Shown here: piece after piece, positions 49,830 to 58,590 of the stretch
Position numbering within the stretch: the first letter of the stretch is position 1
How the letters are laid out: the number at the start of each line of letters is the position of its first letter
Source of the DNA: Thalassovita sp.
GTDB lineage: Bacteria; Pseudomonadota; Alphaproteobacteria; Rhodobacterales; Rhodobacteraceae
Assembly (NCBI RefSeq): GCF_963691685.1
Contig: NZ_OY829290.1
Location: forward strand, 2,790,001 to 2,854,000
Direction: 5' to 3'
DNA: 64,000 nt
Program-made: the position numbers and the translations under genes
Notes under the pieces: generated by a model
What the model saw: only the letters and a program-made list of their open reading frames with translations
Told to the model about the DNA's origin: nothing
Databases searched by the model: none

Positions 49830-50918
49830 TTGTCCGCCGCCACGCCCCGCCTCGAAGTTCGCAATTTCATTCGCAGTTTCGGCGGGACCCGCGTGGTGGA
49901 TGACGTTTCGCTGTCGGTGATGCCGGGTCAGGTGACCTGCCTGCTGGGCCCTTCGGGGTGCGGGAAATCCACCACGCTGCGGATGATCGCTGGCGTGGAG
50001 ATGCAGGACAGCGGGGAGATCTACGTCGATGGTGAGCTGATCTGCGACACGGTGTTCCGCATCCCACCAGAACGGCGCAACATCGGGTTGATGTTTCAGG
50101 ACTTCGCGCTGTTTCCGCATCTGACCGTCGGCGACAACGTTGCCTTTGGCCTGTCAGGCAGCAAAGCGGAAAAGCGCGCCCGTGTTGAGGAACTCTTGGA
50201 CAAGGTCGGGCTGCGCCGCTTCATCGATGGCTATCCCTACCTGCTGTCCGGCGGTGAGCAACAGCGTGTGGCACTGGCCCGGGCGCTGGCCCCACGTCCC
50301 AAGATCATGTTGATGGATGAACCCTTCTCGGGCCTTGATAACCGGCTGCGCGATGACATCCGCGACCAGACGCTGGAGCTGCTGAAAGCCGAAGACGCGG
50401 CGGTTCTGCTGGTGACTCATGAGCCGGAAGAAGCGATGCGCATGGCAGATGAAATTGCACTGATGCGCGGCGGTCGCATCGTGCAGCAGGGCGCGCCCTA
50501 TAACATCTACAACGCCCCCAAGGACCGTCAGGCCGTTTCTTTCTTCAGCGATATCAACGTGATCTGCGGCAAGGTGCAGGGCGCGCTTTGTGAAACGCCC
50601 TTTGGCCAGTTTCTGGCCCCCGGTGTGGCCGATGGCGGCGAGGTGGACATCGTGATCCGCCCCCAGCACCTGAAAATCGAATTTGATCGCAATGGCACCG
50701 GCCCGGATCCGGACCCGCAAAACGGTGTCGCGGCCCGTGGCGAGGTGGTGCGCGCCCGTTTCATGGGATCGGAAAGCCTGGTGGAAATCCGCATGGATTA
50801 CGATGGCTCCATCCTGAAAGCGACGGTGCCAAACGTGTTCCTGCCGCAACCGGGGCGCCCCTTGTGGCTGATGTTCCGCCGCGACCGCTGCTTTGTCTTT
50901 CCGCACCAAAACGCCTGA
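49830..50918 (+). CDS. ABC transporter ATPase of the Fe(III)/polyamine type
   Basis: A 362-aa ATPase with the long C-terminal TOBE domain found in FbpC and PotA. Walker A is LLGPSGCGKSTTLR (about residues 40-53), the signature LSGGEQQRVALARALA (about 142-157), Walker B IMLMDEPFSGLDNRL, and the H-loop VTHEPEE. TOBE-type strands cover residues ~240-362 (RARFMGSESLVEIRM). The start is uncertain: TTG at 49830 has AAGGA six bases upstream and is preferred; a GTG at 49800 is in frame. No permease or binding protein adjoins it, so its partners are elsewhere or lost. Confidence 0.85.
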   Translation: MSAATPRLEVRNFIRSFGGTRVVDDVSLSVMPGQVTCLLGPSGCGKSTTLRMIAGVEMQDSGEIYVDGELICDTVFRIPPERRNIGLMFQDFALFPHLTVGDNVAFGLSGSKAEKRARVEELLDKVGLRRFIDGYPYLLSGGEQQRVALARALAPRPKIMLMDEPFSGLDNRLRDDIRDQTLELLKAEDAAVLLVTHEPEEAMRMADEIALMRGGRIVQQGAPYNIYNAPKDRQAVSFFSDINVICGKVQGALCETPFGQFLAPGVADGGEVDIVIRPQHLKIEFDRNGTGPDPDPQNGVAARGEVVRARFMGSESLVEIRMDYDGSILKATVPNVFLPQPGRPLWLMFRRDRCFVFPHQNA

Positions 50919-51115
50919 CGGGCCATACTGACCCCGATTTCCTACGCAGTTCTGGGTAGCGCCACAGGCGTTTTGGCCGCGCATTTGCGCTGTTCTAGGA
51001 AAAATCCGCCCATGCGGCGCATTGGTCCTTCCAACAGAGGGGTTGAGCCATTAGATACGGAAGGTGAATTTCGACGGGGCCGATCAGCGCGGACCCGTAG
51101 CAAGGGAGAGACACT

Positions 51116-51328
51116 ATGCTGAACAATATCGGCCTTCCCGGCCTTCTTCTGATCGCCGTTGTGGTGCTGGTGCTTTTCGGTCGCGGCAAGATCAGCTCGC
51201 TGATGGGTGAAGTTGGCAAAGGCATCACCTCGTTCAAGCGCGGCGTCAACGAAGGCAAAGCGGAACTGGAAGACCAGGCCGAAGCTGCCAAAGACGTGAC
51301 CCCGGAGACCGAAAAAGACAAGGCCTAA
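51116..51328 (+). CDS. tatA: Sec-independent translocase protein TatA
   Basis: A 70-aa protein with one N-terminal membrane helix (GLPGLLLIAVVVLVLFG), the FGRGKISSLMGEVGKGI hinge and amphipathic helix, and a charged tail. It forms the pore-like assembly of the twin-arginine translocase. CAAGGGAGAG precedes the start. It begins a tatA-tatB-tatC operon, with three bases before tatB. Confidence 0.95.
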   Translation: MLNNIGLPGLLLIAVVVLVLFGRGKISSLMGEVGKGITSFKRGVNEGKAELEDQAEAAKDVTPETEKDKA

Positions 51329-51331
51329 GCC

Positions 51332-51772
51332 ATGTTCGATCTGGGCATGACCGAACTCCTGGTGATCGGCATTGTGGCGCTGATCGTCGTCGGACCCAAA
51401 GACCTGCCGATGTTGTTCCGTTCAGTCGGGCGTTTCGTCGGCAAAGCCAAAGGCATGGCGCGTGAGTTTAGCCGCGCGATGGATCAGGCCGCAGATGAAT
51501 CCGGAATGAAAGAGGTCAGTCAAAGCCTGAAGGCGGCGACCAACCCCACTCAATTCGGCATGGATAAGGTCAAGGAAGCCACCGACAGTTTCACCAAATG
51601 GGAACCTGACGCCGAGGGCACCCTGTCTGATGAGCGCGCCGATGCGGCCCGCAAGATCCACGACGCCACCGCCAAAAAGGCACAAGAACGTCAGGAAGCT
51701 GCCGCCGCTGAGGCTGCCGCAGATGCCGAAGCCGCCAAACCGGCCGACGCAGACCCTGACACCAAGGCCTAA
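51332..51772 (+). CDS. tatB: Sec-independent translocase protein TatB
   Basis: A 146-aa protein with a membrane anchor (LLVIGIVALIVVGPKDLP) that contains the VVGPKDLP hinge typical of TatB, an amphipathic helix (VGRFVGKAKGMAREFSRAMD) and a long Ala/Glu-rich tail. TatB receives Tat substrates with TatC. It lies 10 bp from tatC. The tail from about residue 100 is low complexity. Confidence 0.93.
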   Translation: MFDLGMTELLVIGIVALIVVGPKDLPMLFRSVGRFVGKAKGMAREFSRAMDQAADESGMKEVSQSLKAATNPTQFGMDKVKEATDSFTKWEPDAEGTLSDERADAARKIHDATAKKAQERQEAAAAEAAADAEAAKPADADPDTKA

Positions 51773-51781
51773 GGATAAGCC

Positions 51782-52714
51782 ATGAGCAACTCTAACGAGC
51801 TGGAGGATTCCAGCGCCCCGCTGATCGAGCATCTGGCCGAGCTGCGCACCCGGTTGATCCGGTCTGTGCTGGCCTTCCTCGTTGGTATGGTGATCTGCTT
51901 TGCCTTTGGCGGGCAGCTGCTGGACTTCCTGCTGGATCCGATTGAGAAAACCATGCGGGATCTGGGCAACCCCAATCCGGTGATGCAATACACCGCCCCG
52001 CAGGAATACTTCTTTACCCTGATCCGCATCTCGATGGTGGGTGGTCTGGCGCTGGCCTTCCCGGTGATCGGCTACCAGCTGTGGCGCTTTGTGGCGCCAG
52101 GTCTCTACAAGAATGAGAAAAACGCCTTCCTGCCCTTCCTCATCGCATCGCCTGCGTTGTTCCTGTTGGGCGCGGCCTTTTCGCATTATGTGGTGATCCC
52201 GCTGGCGATGGCCTTCTTCCTGGGCTTTGCAGATTTCCCCTCCTTTGTGTCGGCCATTTTGGTTGGCGAAGAGGTTGAAGGTTCCATGGAAGCTGCCAAA
52301 GAAGGCATCGACATTGTCTTTAACGGCAAGGTTAACGAAAGCCTCGACATCACCTTGAAGATGATCGTGGCCTTTGGCCTGTGTTTCCAGCTGCCGGTTC
52401 TGCTGACCCTGATGGGCAAGGCCGGTCTGGCCTCGGCCGCCGGTCTGCGCAACACGCGCAAATATGCGGTTGTGGGCATCCTGACCGTCGCCGCGCTGGT
52501 GACCCCGCCGGATGTGACCACACAGCTGATCCTGTTCACCGTTGTTTACGGCCTCTATGAGATTTCGATCTTCCTGGTGGCCCGGGTGGAAACCAAACGC
52601 GAAGCGCAGCTGCGGGCGGAGGGTTACTATGATGACGAAGAAGAGTTTGACGATCCGCTGATGGCTGAGTTTGACGCCGATGAGGCAGAAAACGCTAAGG
52701 AAAGCGACAAGTGA
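51782..52714 (+). CDS. tatC: Sec-independent translocase protein TatC
   Basis: A 310-aa protein with six predicted membrane helices. The signature SAPLIEHLAELRTRLIRSVL is near the start, and FVAPGLYKNEKNAFLPFL lies in the second cytoplasmic region. It is the Tat substrate receptor that recognises the twin-arginine signal. It is longer than E. coli TatC by ~50 aa, mainly through an inserted loop near residues 165-190 (VEGSMEAAKEGIDIVF) and an acidic C-terminal tail. Its stop overlaps the GTG start of the next gene. Tat substrates in this window include the multicopper oxidase and probably the agmatine deiminase. Confidence 0.94.
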   Translation: MSNSNELEDSSAPLIEHLAELRTRLIRSVLAFLVGMVICFAFGGQLLDFLLDPIEKTMRDLGNPNPVMQYTAPQEYFFTLIRISMVGGLALAFPVIGYQLWRFVAPGLYKNEKNAFLPFLIASPALFLLGAAFSHYVVIPLAMAFFLGFADFPSFVSAILVGEEVEGSMEAAKEGIDIVFNGKVNESLDITLKMIVAFGLCFQLPVLLTLMGKAGLASAAGLRNTRKYAVVGILTVAALVTPPDVTTQLILFTVVYGLYEISIFLVARVETKREAQLRAEGYYDDEEEFDDPLMAEFDADEAENAKESDK

Positions 52715-53553
52715 AAAAGACCGTAAAACGTATTGCAGAGGCGCTGGAGCGAATGGCTCCGGCGCCTCTTTCTGCACCTGACTTTGCCTCTGCGGATGCT
52801 TTTGTCTGGCATGTGGACCCTGACCGCCTGGAACCAGTGACCAAGGTCAACCGGGTGGATCTGTCGCTGCTGGTTGGTGTCGATCGCACCCGCGAAACCC
52901 TGCTGGCCAACACGTTGCAGTTTGCCAAAGGTCTGCCTGCCAACAACGCCCTCCTCTGGGGGTCGCGCGGCATGGGCAAATCTTCGATCGTGAAGGCCAT
53001 TCACGCCGAGGTGCTGCGTCAGGGACATGACCTGAAAATCGTGGAGCTTCAACGCGAGGATCTGCCGTCTGTGTCGCGGCTGATGAACCTGCTGCGCACT
53101 TCAGAGGCGCGTTTCCTGCTGTTCTGTGACGACCTCAGCTTTGGCCATGACGACCAGCATTACAAATCGCTGAAGGCGGTTCTGGATGGCGGCATCGAAG
53201 GGCGGCCAGACAATGTGGTGTTCTACGCCACCTCCAACCGCCGCCACCTGATGCCACGTGATATGATCGAGAACGAGCGCTCCAGCGCCATCAACCCCTC
53301 TGAGGCGGTTGAGGAGAAGGTATCGCTGTCGGATCGCTTTGGCCTCTGGCTGGGCTTCCACCCCTGTTCGCAGGATGACTACCTCGACATGATCCGTGGC
53401 TACTGCAAGGCCTATGGGGTGGAGATCGACGAAGAGACACTCTGGGCGGAAGCCATCGAATGGCAGGCCACCCGCGGGGCCCGGTCAGGTCGTGTGGCAT
53501 GGCAATATTTCACCGACCTCGCAGGTCGGCGTGGTGTGGCAATCAACGGGTAG
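52711..53553 (+). CDS. DUF815-type AAA ATPase
   Basis: A 280-aa AAA-like ATPase of the DUF815 family. The P-loop WGSRGMGKSSIVKAI lies at about residues 88-102. A Walker B-like strand, RFLLFCDDLSFG, and the sensor region NVVFYATSNRRHLMPRDM follow. Its function is unknown. Translation starts with GTG, overlapping the tatC stop by four bases (GTGA), which indicates coupled expression with the Tat genes. A role in export has not been shown to my knowledge. Confidence 0.88.
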   Translation: MKKTVKRIAEALERMAPAPLSAPDFASADAFVWHVDPDRLEPVTKVNRVDLSLLVGVDRTRETLLANTLQFAKGLPANNALLWGSRGMGKSSIVKAIHAEVLRQGHDLKIVELQREDLPSVSRLMNLLRTSEARFLLFCDDLSFGHDDQHYKSLKAVLDGGIEGRPDNVVFYATSNRRHLMPRDMIENERSSAINPSEAVEEKVSLSDRFGLWLGFHPCSQDDYLDMIRGYCKAYGVEIDEETLWAEAIEWQATRGARSGRVAWQYFTDLAGRRGVAING

Positions 53554-53615
53554 AGCCCAACGAAGCCCGCTTGGTCACTTGCGATCACCTGCGCCTGAAC
53601 CGAGGGGCGAAGCAA

Positions 53616-53667
53616 AGCGCCCGCCCCGTGGGGGCGGTTCGGGCGCTGCCAAATCAGAGATTTGGCA
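53616..53667. repeat. Tandem hairpin element downstream of the DUF815 gene
   Basis: AGCGCC at 53616-53621 pairs with GGCGCT at 53642-53647, with inner arms CGCCCC and GGGGCG. Next, TGCCAAATC at 53647-53655 pairs with GATTTGGCA at 53659-53667 around AGA. Two adjacent strong stems of this kind look like a repetitive extragenic palindromic element. Confidence 0.5.
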
Positions 53668-53691
53668 TTGTTGTGATTGCTCCACCCAAAC

Positions 53692-53724
53692 AAAAAAGGC
53701 GCCCCGTTCGGAGCGCCTTTCTTT
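53692..53724. terminator. Bidirectional terminator between DUF815 and rnj
   Basis: AAAGGCGC at 53695-53702 pairs with GCGCCTTT at 53713-53720, with inner CCG/CGG pairing. T residues flank it on both strands, serving the converging DUF815 and ribonuclease J genes. Confidence 0.85.
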
Positions 53725-53741
53725 TCCTCAGGGTATTCGCC

Positions 53742-55412
53742 TCACGCCGACAGGCGCGAGATGACCACGGTGACCTCTGGCTTCTTGCCGATCTCTCCCA
53801 TGGCGGAACGGCGGGTGATCTTGCGCAGCTCATCTTCCAGCTTGTCGTCATCATCCAGCGTCCGCTGCGCGGCACGGCCCATGAACTGATTGAGGTCCTC
53901 CTCCAGCACATCGACCAGCGGCGCGTTGGACTTGCCGGTTTCCGCGAGGCCTTTCAGCTCACACCATGGATCGCCCAGCGGCTCATTGTCTTCATCCAGG
54001 ATAACAGTGACCAGCACGTGGCCGTTCAGCGCCATGCGGATCCGGTCCCGCACGATGCCATCCAGCGCGCCATATTGCACAGAGCCGTCCAGATAAGTGC
54101 GCCCAGTTTCCACATAGTCGCAAACCTTAGGCTCCGGCCCCGACAGGTCCAGCATGGTGCCGTTGACCGCGATGGTGGCAGGGTAGCCGTTGCTTTGGGC
54201 CAGTTTGGTATGTTCCCGCAGGTGACGGTGTTCGCCATGCATCGGCACGATCATCTCAGGATGCACCAGCTTGTGCATCTCAATCAGATCGGGGCGGTTG
54301 GCGTGGCCGGAAACGTGATAGCGCCCGCCGTGATCATCCACCACATCAACACCCATCTCCGAGAATTGGTTCATGATGCGGATCACGCCGCGTTCATTGC
54401 CCGGAATGGTCTTGGAGGAGAACAGGAACATATCCCCCTCTTTCAGGCTGATGCCATTGTATTTGCCATTGGCCAGCTGGGCCGAGGCCGCGCGACGTTC
54501 GCCCTGTGACCCGGTCACCAAGAGCATCAGGTTTTCCCGCGGGATATCGCGGGCCTCTTCGGCGGACACCACTTTGGGGAAGTCAGCCAGCACACCCGTA
54601 GTGATTGCCGCCTCAATCATCCGGCGCATGGCCCGGCCCATCAGGCAGATCGACCGCCCTGCCCGCACCCCGGCCTCAGCCAGGGTTTTCACCCGTGCGA
54701 CGTTAGAGGCAAATGTGGTCGCTACCACCATGCCCGGCGCCTCAGCCACCAGCGCAGTGATCTCATCGCCGATGGAGGCTTCCGAGCGACCGGGCTGCGG
54801 GCTGAACACGTTGGTGCTGTCACAGATCAGCGCTTTCACACCTTTCTTGGCCACCGTCGCCCAGAGGTCAGGATCATAAGGCTCACCCACGATGGGGGTC
54901 TTATCCAGTTTGAAATCGCCGGTGTGGATCAACCGCCCCTTGGGTGTGTCGATGATCAAGGCCGAGCTTTCGGGGATCGAATGTGACATCGGCAGGAAGG
55001 CCACCTCAAAATCACCCACCTTCACACTTTCCGGCAAGGGCGAGACGGTGCGCAGCACGCTGTCCGAAAAGCCATATTCTGCCAGCTTGTGGCGCGCGAT
55101 ATTTGCGGTGAAAGCCCGGGCATAGATCGGGGCGCCCAGACGCTCATAAAGATGGCCCACAGCGCCGACATGGTCTTCGTGGGCATGGGTGATGAAGATC
55201 GCGTCAAGGCGATCCTTGCGCTCTTCCAGCCAGGCGATATCCGGCAGGATCAGGTCCACGCCCGGCGTGCCGTCCATATCCGGGAAGGTCACGCCTAGAT
55301 CCACAAGGATCAGGCGTTCCTGATCCTTGGGGCCGTAGCCATAGACGTAACAGTTCATTCCAATCTCCCCCGCGCCGCCGAGGGGAAGATAGATCAGGCG
55401 CTGGCTGCTCAT
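53742..55412 (-). CDS. rnj: Ribonuclease J
   Basis: A 556-aa metallo-beta-lactamase/beta-CASP ribonuclease with 5'-to-3' exonuclease and endonuclease action in rRNA and mRNA processing. The zinc motif ITHAHEDHVGAVGHLYE has His76, His78, Asp80 and His81. Further motifs are LIHTGDFKLD and, in the beta-CASP part, LLVTGSQGERRAAS and MHGEHRHLREH. Length matches the family. It is coupled to coaX by a four-base overlap (ATGA), and its 3' end is at a bidirectional terminator. Confidence 0.94.
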   Translation of the reverse strand: MSSQRLIYLPLGGAGEIGMNCYVYGYGPKDQERLILVDLGVTFPDMDGTPGVDLILPDIAWLEERKDRLDAIFITHAHEDHVGAVGHLYERLGAPIYARAFTANIARHKLAEYGFSDSVLRTVSPLPESVKVGDFEVAFLPMSHSIPESSALIIDTPKGRLIHTGDFKLDKTPIVGEPYDPDLWATVAKKGVKALICDSTNVFSPQPGRSEASIGDEITALVAEAPGMVVATTFASNVARVKTLAEAGVRAGRSICLMGRAMRRMIEAAITTGVLADFPKVVSAEEARDIPRENLMLLVTGSQGERRAASAQLANGKYNGISLKEGDMFLFSSKTIPGNERGVIRIMNQFSEMGVDVVDDHGGRYHVSGHANRPDLIEMHKLVHPEMIVPMHGEHRHLREHTKLAQSNGYPATIAVNGTMLDLSGPEPKVCDYVETGRTYLDGSVQYGALDGIVRDRIRMALNGHVLVTVILDEDNEPLGDPWCELKGLAETGKSNAPLVDVLEEDLNQFMGRAAQRTLDDDDKLEDELRKITRRSAMGEIGKKPEVTVVISRLSA

Positions 55413-56188
55413 ATGTTGCCTTGGTCCTTATTGTATTTGTGGATCACGGTCAGGCCGTGCATGGTCAGGTCATCCTCGATGGTGTCAAATAGGTGATCGC
55501 CCTTCTCAAACAAGGGGGCCAGACCACCAGTGCCAATGACTTTCATCGGATGACCGTATTCTGACTTGATTCGCGTAATGATGCCTTCGATCAGGCCGGT
55601 ATAGCCCCAAAAGACCCCGGATTGAATGCAGCCGACCGTATTGGTGCCAATGACCTTCTCTGGCTGGCTGACATCCACATGCGGCAACGCCGCCGCACCG
55701 GAGTGCAGCGCCTCAAGGCTGAGGTTCACCCCCGGTGCAATCACGCCGCCGACATAGGCGCCATCCTCGGCCACCACGTCAAAGTTGGTGGCGGTGCCGA
55801 AATCAACCACAACCACATTGCCGCCATGGCGCTCATAAGCTGCCACCGCATTGGCCAGACGATCTGGCCCCGGCTGGGTGCCCTGATCCACTCGTGGCGT
55901 TTGCGGCAACAGGCAATCGGGCTTGCCCACCACCAGCGGGCGACAGCCAAAGAACCGGTCGGCAAAGACACGCAGGTTCCACACCACCCGTGGCACGGTT
56001 GAAGAAATCACCACATCGGTGATCTTGGCTTTGATGCCGTAGTGATTGATCAGCGTCGAATACCAGGTGAAATAGGCATCCGCGGTGCGGGCATGGTGGG
56101 TTGAGGTGCGCAGGGTGCACAGGAATTTTTCCCCGTCCCAGATTGAGAACACCGTATTTGTATTGCCGCAGTCGATGGCCAGAAGCAT
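55409..56188 (-). CDS. coaX: Type III pantothenate kinase
   Basis: A 259-aa CoaX that phosphorylates pantothenate in coenzyme A synthesis. MLLAIDCGNTNTVFSIWDGE is the phosphate-1 motif, GPDRLANAVAAYE the pantothenate and metal region, VVVDFGTATNFDVV the phosphate-2 motif, and GGVIAPGVNLSLEAL the adenosine part. It lies 20 bp downstream of birA and overlaps rnj, the usual alphaproteobacterial order. Confidence 0.95.
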   Translation of the reverse strand: MLLAIDCGNTNTVFSIWDGEKFLCTLRTSTHHARTADAYFTWYSTLINHYGIKAKITDVVISSTVPRVVWNLRVFADRFFGCRPLVVGKPDCLLPQTPRVDQGTQPGPDRLANAVAAYERHGGNVVVVDFGTATNFDVVAEDGAYVGGVIAPGVNLSLEALHSGAAALPHVDVSQPEKVIGTNTVGCIQSGVFWGYTGLIEGIITRIKSEYGHPMKVIGTGGLAPLFEKGDHLFDTIEDDLTMHGLTVIHKYNKDQGNI

Positions 56189-56208
56189 GAACGCCCCCCG
56201 TGGATGCT

Positions 56209-56958
56209 TCAGAAGAAAATGTCAGCGGCCGCGATGGTTTCGCGACCTTTTGCGGTGGATAGGACAAGATTGCCCGCCGCGTCTACCGTCTCGAAGGTGC
56301 CGGTGCGTTCATCGCGCATGCTGCGTGCTGTTATCACCTCACCCAGACGGGCCGCACGATCCAGCCACAGGGCGCGGATCGGCTCAAACCCGTAGATGCG
56401 GAACTGCGCCTCATGATGGGCATAGGCCGGGGCCAGCGCGTCCAGAAACTCCTCCGGTGACACCGCGATCCCGGTTTCTGACAACAGTGAAACCGGCCGC
56501 AAGGCGCCCTCCTCGACCTGATCGGCGCCGGGGGCTTCTTTCAGGTTCACCCCGATCCCGATGCCGATGTGGCGGATATCGCGCGCCATGCCGACGCTTT
56601 CCAGCAGAATGCCCGCCACCTTGCCACCGTTCAGCAACACGTCATTGGGCCATTTCAGGCTCAGCCCCTGTGGCCGCCCTGTGACGGCAACAAAGGCATC
56701 ATAAAGCGCCAGGGAGGCCACGAAACTGCGCAGCGCCACCACCTCGGGCGGTTCTGTCGGGTGCAGCACCAGCGTGGCGGCAAAGTTGCCCACCGGATTG
56801 ACCCAAGCCCGGCCGCGCCGGCCACGTCCTGCGGTCTGCTCCAGCGCCAAAATCCACTCCGGCCCCGCCAGATGATCAGCGATCCGTGCCGCCTCTGCGT
56901 TGGTGCTGTCGATGCTTTCCAGCACCCGTTTTCCGTAACCGTCCGGCCAATCCTGCAT
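56209..56958 (-). CDS. birA: Biotin-[acetyl-CoA-carboxylase] ligase
   Basis: A 249-aa biotin protein ligase without the N-terminal DNA-binding domain of E. coli BirA, so it is not expected to repress. The catalytic block ALEQTAGRGRRGRAWVNPVG lies at about residues 38-57, and LKWPNDVLLNGGKVAGILLE at about 100-119 matches the biotin-binding region. It follows nuoN after a 165-bp gap that holds a dispersed element on its upstream side, and leads to coaX. Confidence 0.93.
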   Translation of the reverse strand: MQDWPDGYGKRVLESIDSTNAEAARIADHLAGPEWILALEQTAGRGRRGRAWVNPVGNFAATLVLHPTEPPEVVALRSFVASLALYDAFVAVTGRPQGLSLKWPNDVLLNGGKVAGILLESVGMARDIRHIGIGIGVNLKEAPGADQVEEGALRPVSLLSETGIAVSPEEFLDALAPAYAHHEAQFRIYGFEPIRALWLDRAARLGEVITARSMRDERTGTFETVDAAGNLVLSTAKGRETIAAADIFF

Positions 56959-56966
56959 GAGGTCTG

Positions 56967-57001
56967 CCTTTCATCGTTCCCAAAATACTCCCCCCGGAGG
57001 C
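56967..57001. repeat. Copy of a dispersed ~35-bp intergenic element
   Basis: This 35-bp stretch matches 30614-30648 at 32 of 35 positions. On the minus strand it reads toward birA, ending about 8 bases before the birA start. It sits in the gap between nuoN and birA. Confidence 0.65.
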
Positions 57002-57123
57002 ATGCCGCGCCAGCGGCAATAAACCCAGCGAAAATGACGCGGCGCGCCCGAGTGTCCCCGCGCGCGCCCGTAAATCTTGCAAGTCCGGGGCCATCTTGAC
57101 CCTGCGGCTTAAGGCTGCAGCGC

Positions 57124-58575
57124 TTAGTTGACCAGCGTCGCGGCGGCGGCTTCGGCCCAGGCTTCAACCCCCAGCAGGTTCACACCGGGCAGCCAGGCCA
57201 GACCGATGATCACGGCCGAGGCCATCAACAGCCCCCAGAGCACCGGCTGCGCACCGCTGTCGAGGCTCTCCTCGCTCTCATCACCAAAGTACATGTAGTA
57301 GACGATCCGCAGGTAGTAGAAGGCGCCGATGACCGAGGCCACAACACCCAGCACCGCCAGCCAGATCAGACCGGCCTCATAAGCGGCCTGCAGCACGTAG
57401 AACTTGCCGAAGAAACCCACCATCGGCGGCACACCCGCAAGCGAGAACAGAAGGACCAGCATCGCCAAGGCTTTGCCCGGCTCACGTTTGGCATACATGT
57501 TCAGCGCGTTGATATCGGTGACCGGTTGGCCGTCTTTCTCCATCGTCAGGATAAAGGCGAAGGTGCCGATGTTCATGGTGACATAGATCACCATGTAAAT
57601 CAGCAGCGCCTGCACACCAAAGGCCGTGCCTGCCGCCAGACCCATCATCGCATAGCCCATATGAGCGATCGAGGAATAGGCCATCAGGCGTTTGATGTTG
57701 GTCTGTCCAATCGCAGCCACAGCGCCCAGGAACATCGACAAGAGCGACAGAAGCGCCACAACCTGTTGCCAGTCCTTGGTCACACCTCCAAAGGCGTCAT
57801 GCAGCACCCGGGCAAACAGCGCCATCGCGGCGATCTTGGGGGCGGTGGCAAAAAACGCAGTCACCGGGGTCGGCGCGCCTTCGTAAACGTCCGGTGTCCA
57901 CATGTGGAACGGCACGGCCGAGATCTTGAAGGCCAGGCCCGAGATCACCAGCACCAGACCAAACAGCAGCCCCAGCGAGGCATGCCCGCCCGAAGCGGCC
58001 TCAATGATGCCCGAGAACAGCGTTGTGCCCGAGAAACCATAGACCAGCGACGAGCCGAACAGCAGCAGGCCCGAGCTGAGCGAACCCAGCACAAAATACT
58101 TCAGACCCGCCTCAGTGGATTTCACGCTGTCACGGCGCAGCGAGGCGATCACGTAGAGCGCCAGCGACTGCAGTTCCAGCCCCAGATACAGCGCCATCAG
58201 ATCACCGGCAGACACCATGACCATCATGCCGACAACGGCCAGCGCCATCAGCATCGGATATTCAAACCGCAGCATATCGCGGCGGCTCATATACTCCTGG
58301 CTCATCACCAGAATAGCCGCAGCGCTCAGCAGGATGGCAACCTTGGCAAAGCGGGCAAAGGCATCGTCATTGTACATGCCGTCAAAGGCCACGTGGCTGC
58401 CGCTGCCCGACATGCCAATCCATGCCGCCAGCAACACAAAGACCAATGCGGTGGTCCATGTCAGCAGCGGGCCCAGCTTGTCCTTGCCGGTGTAGACCGC
58501 AAAAACCAGCCCCAGCATCGCGTAAACAGACAGCAGGATTTCCGGCAGGATAATGTTCAGATCAGCCTGGATCAT
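57124..58575 (-). CDS. nuoN: NADH-quinone oxidoreductase subunit N
   Basis: A 483-aa complex I membrane subunit with about 14 hydrophobic helices. The antiporter-like core is seen in YMSRRDMLRFEYPMLMALAV, LYVIASLRRDSVKSTEAGLK with the key Lys, KISAVPFHMWTPDVYEGAP and NIKRLMAYSSIAHMGY. It pumps protons across the inner membrane. It is the last gene of the nuo cluster and 15 bp after nuoM. Confidence 0.96.
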   Translation of the reverse strand: MIQADLNIILPEILLSVYAMLGLVFAVYTGKDKLGPLLTWTTALVFVLLAAWIGMSGSGSHVAFDGMYNDDAFARFAKVAILLSAAAILVMSQEYMSRRDMLRFEYPMLMALAVVGMMVMVSAGDLMALYLGLELQSLALYVIASLRRDSVKSTEAGLKYFVLGSLSSGLLLFGSSLVYGFSGTTLFSGIIEAASGGHASLGLLFGLVLVISGLAFKISAVPFHMWTPDVYEGAPTPVTAFFATAPKIAAMALFARVLHDAFGGVTKDWQQVVALLSLLSMFLGAVAAIGQTNIKRLMAYSSIAHMGYAMMGLAAGTAFGVQALLIYMVIYVTMNIGTFAFILTMEKDGQPVTDINALNMYAKREPGKALAMLVLLFSLAGVPPMVGFFGKFYVLQAAYEAGLIWLAVLGVVASVIGAFYYLRIVYYMYFGDESEESLDSGAQPVLWGLLMASAVIIGLAWLPGVNLLGVEAWAEAAAATLVN

Positions 58576-58590
58576 CTCTCAGGGCTCCCG

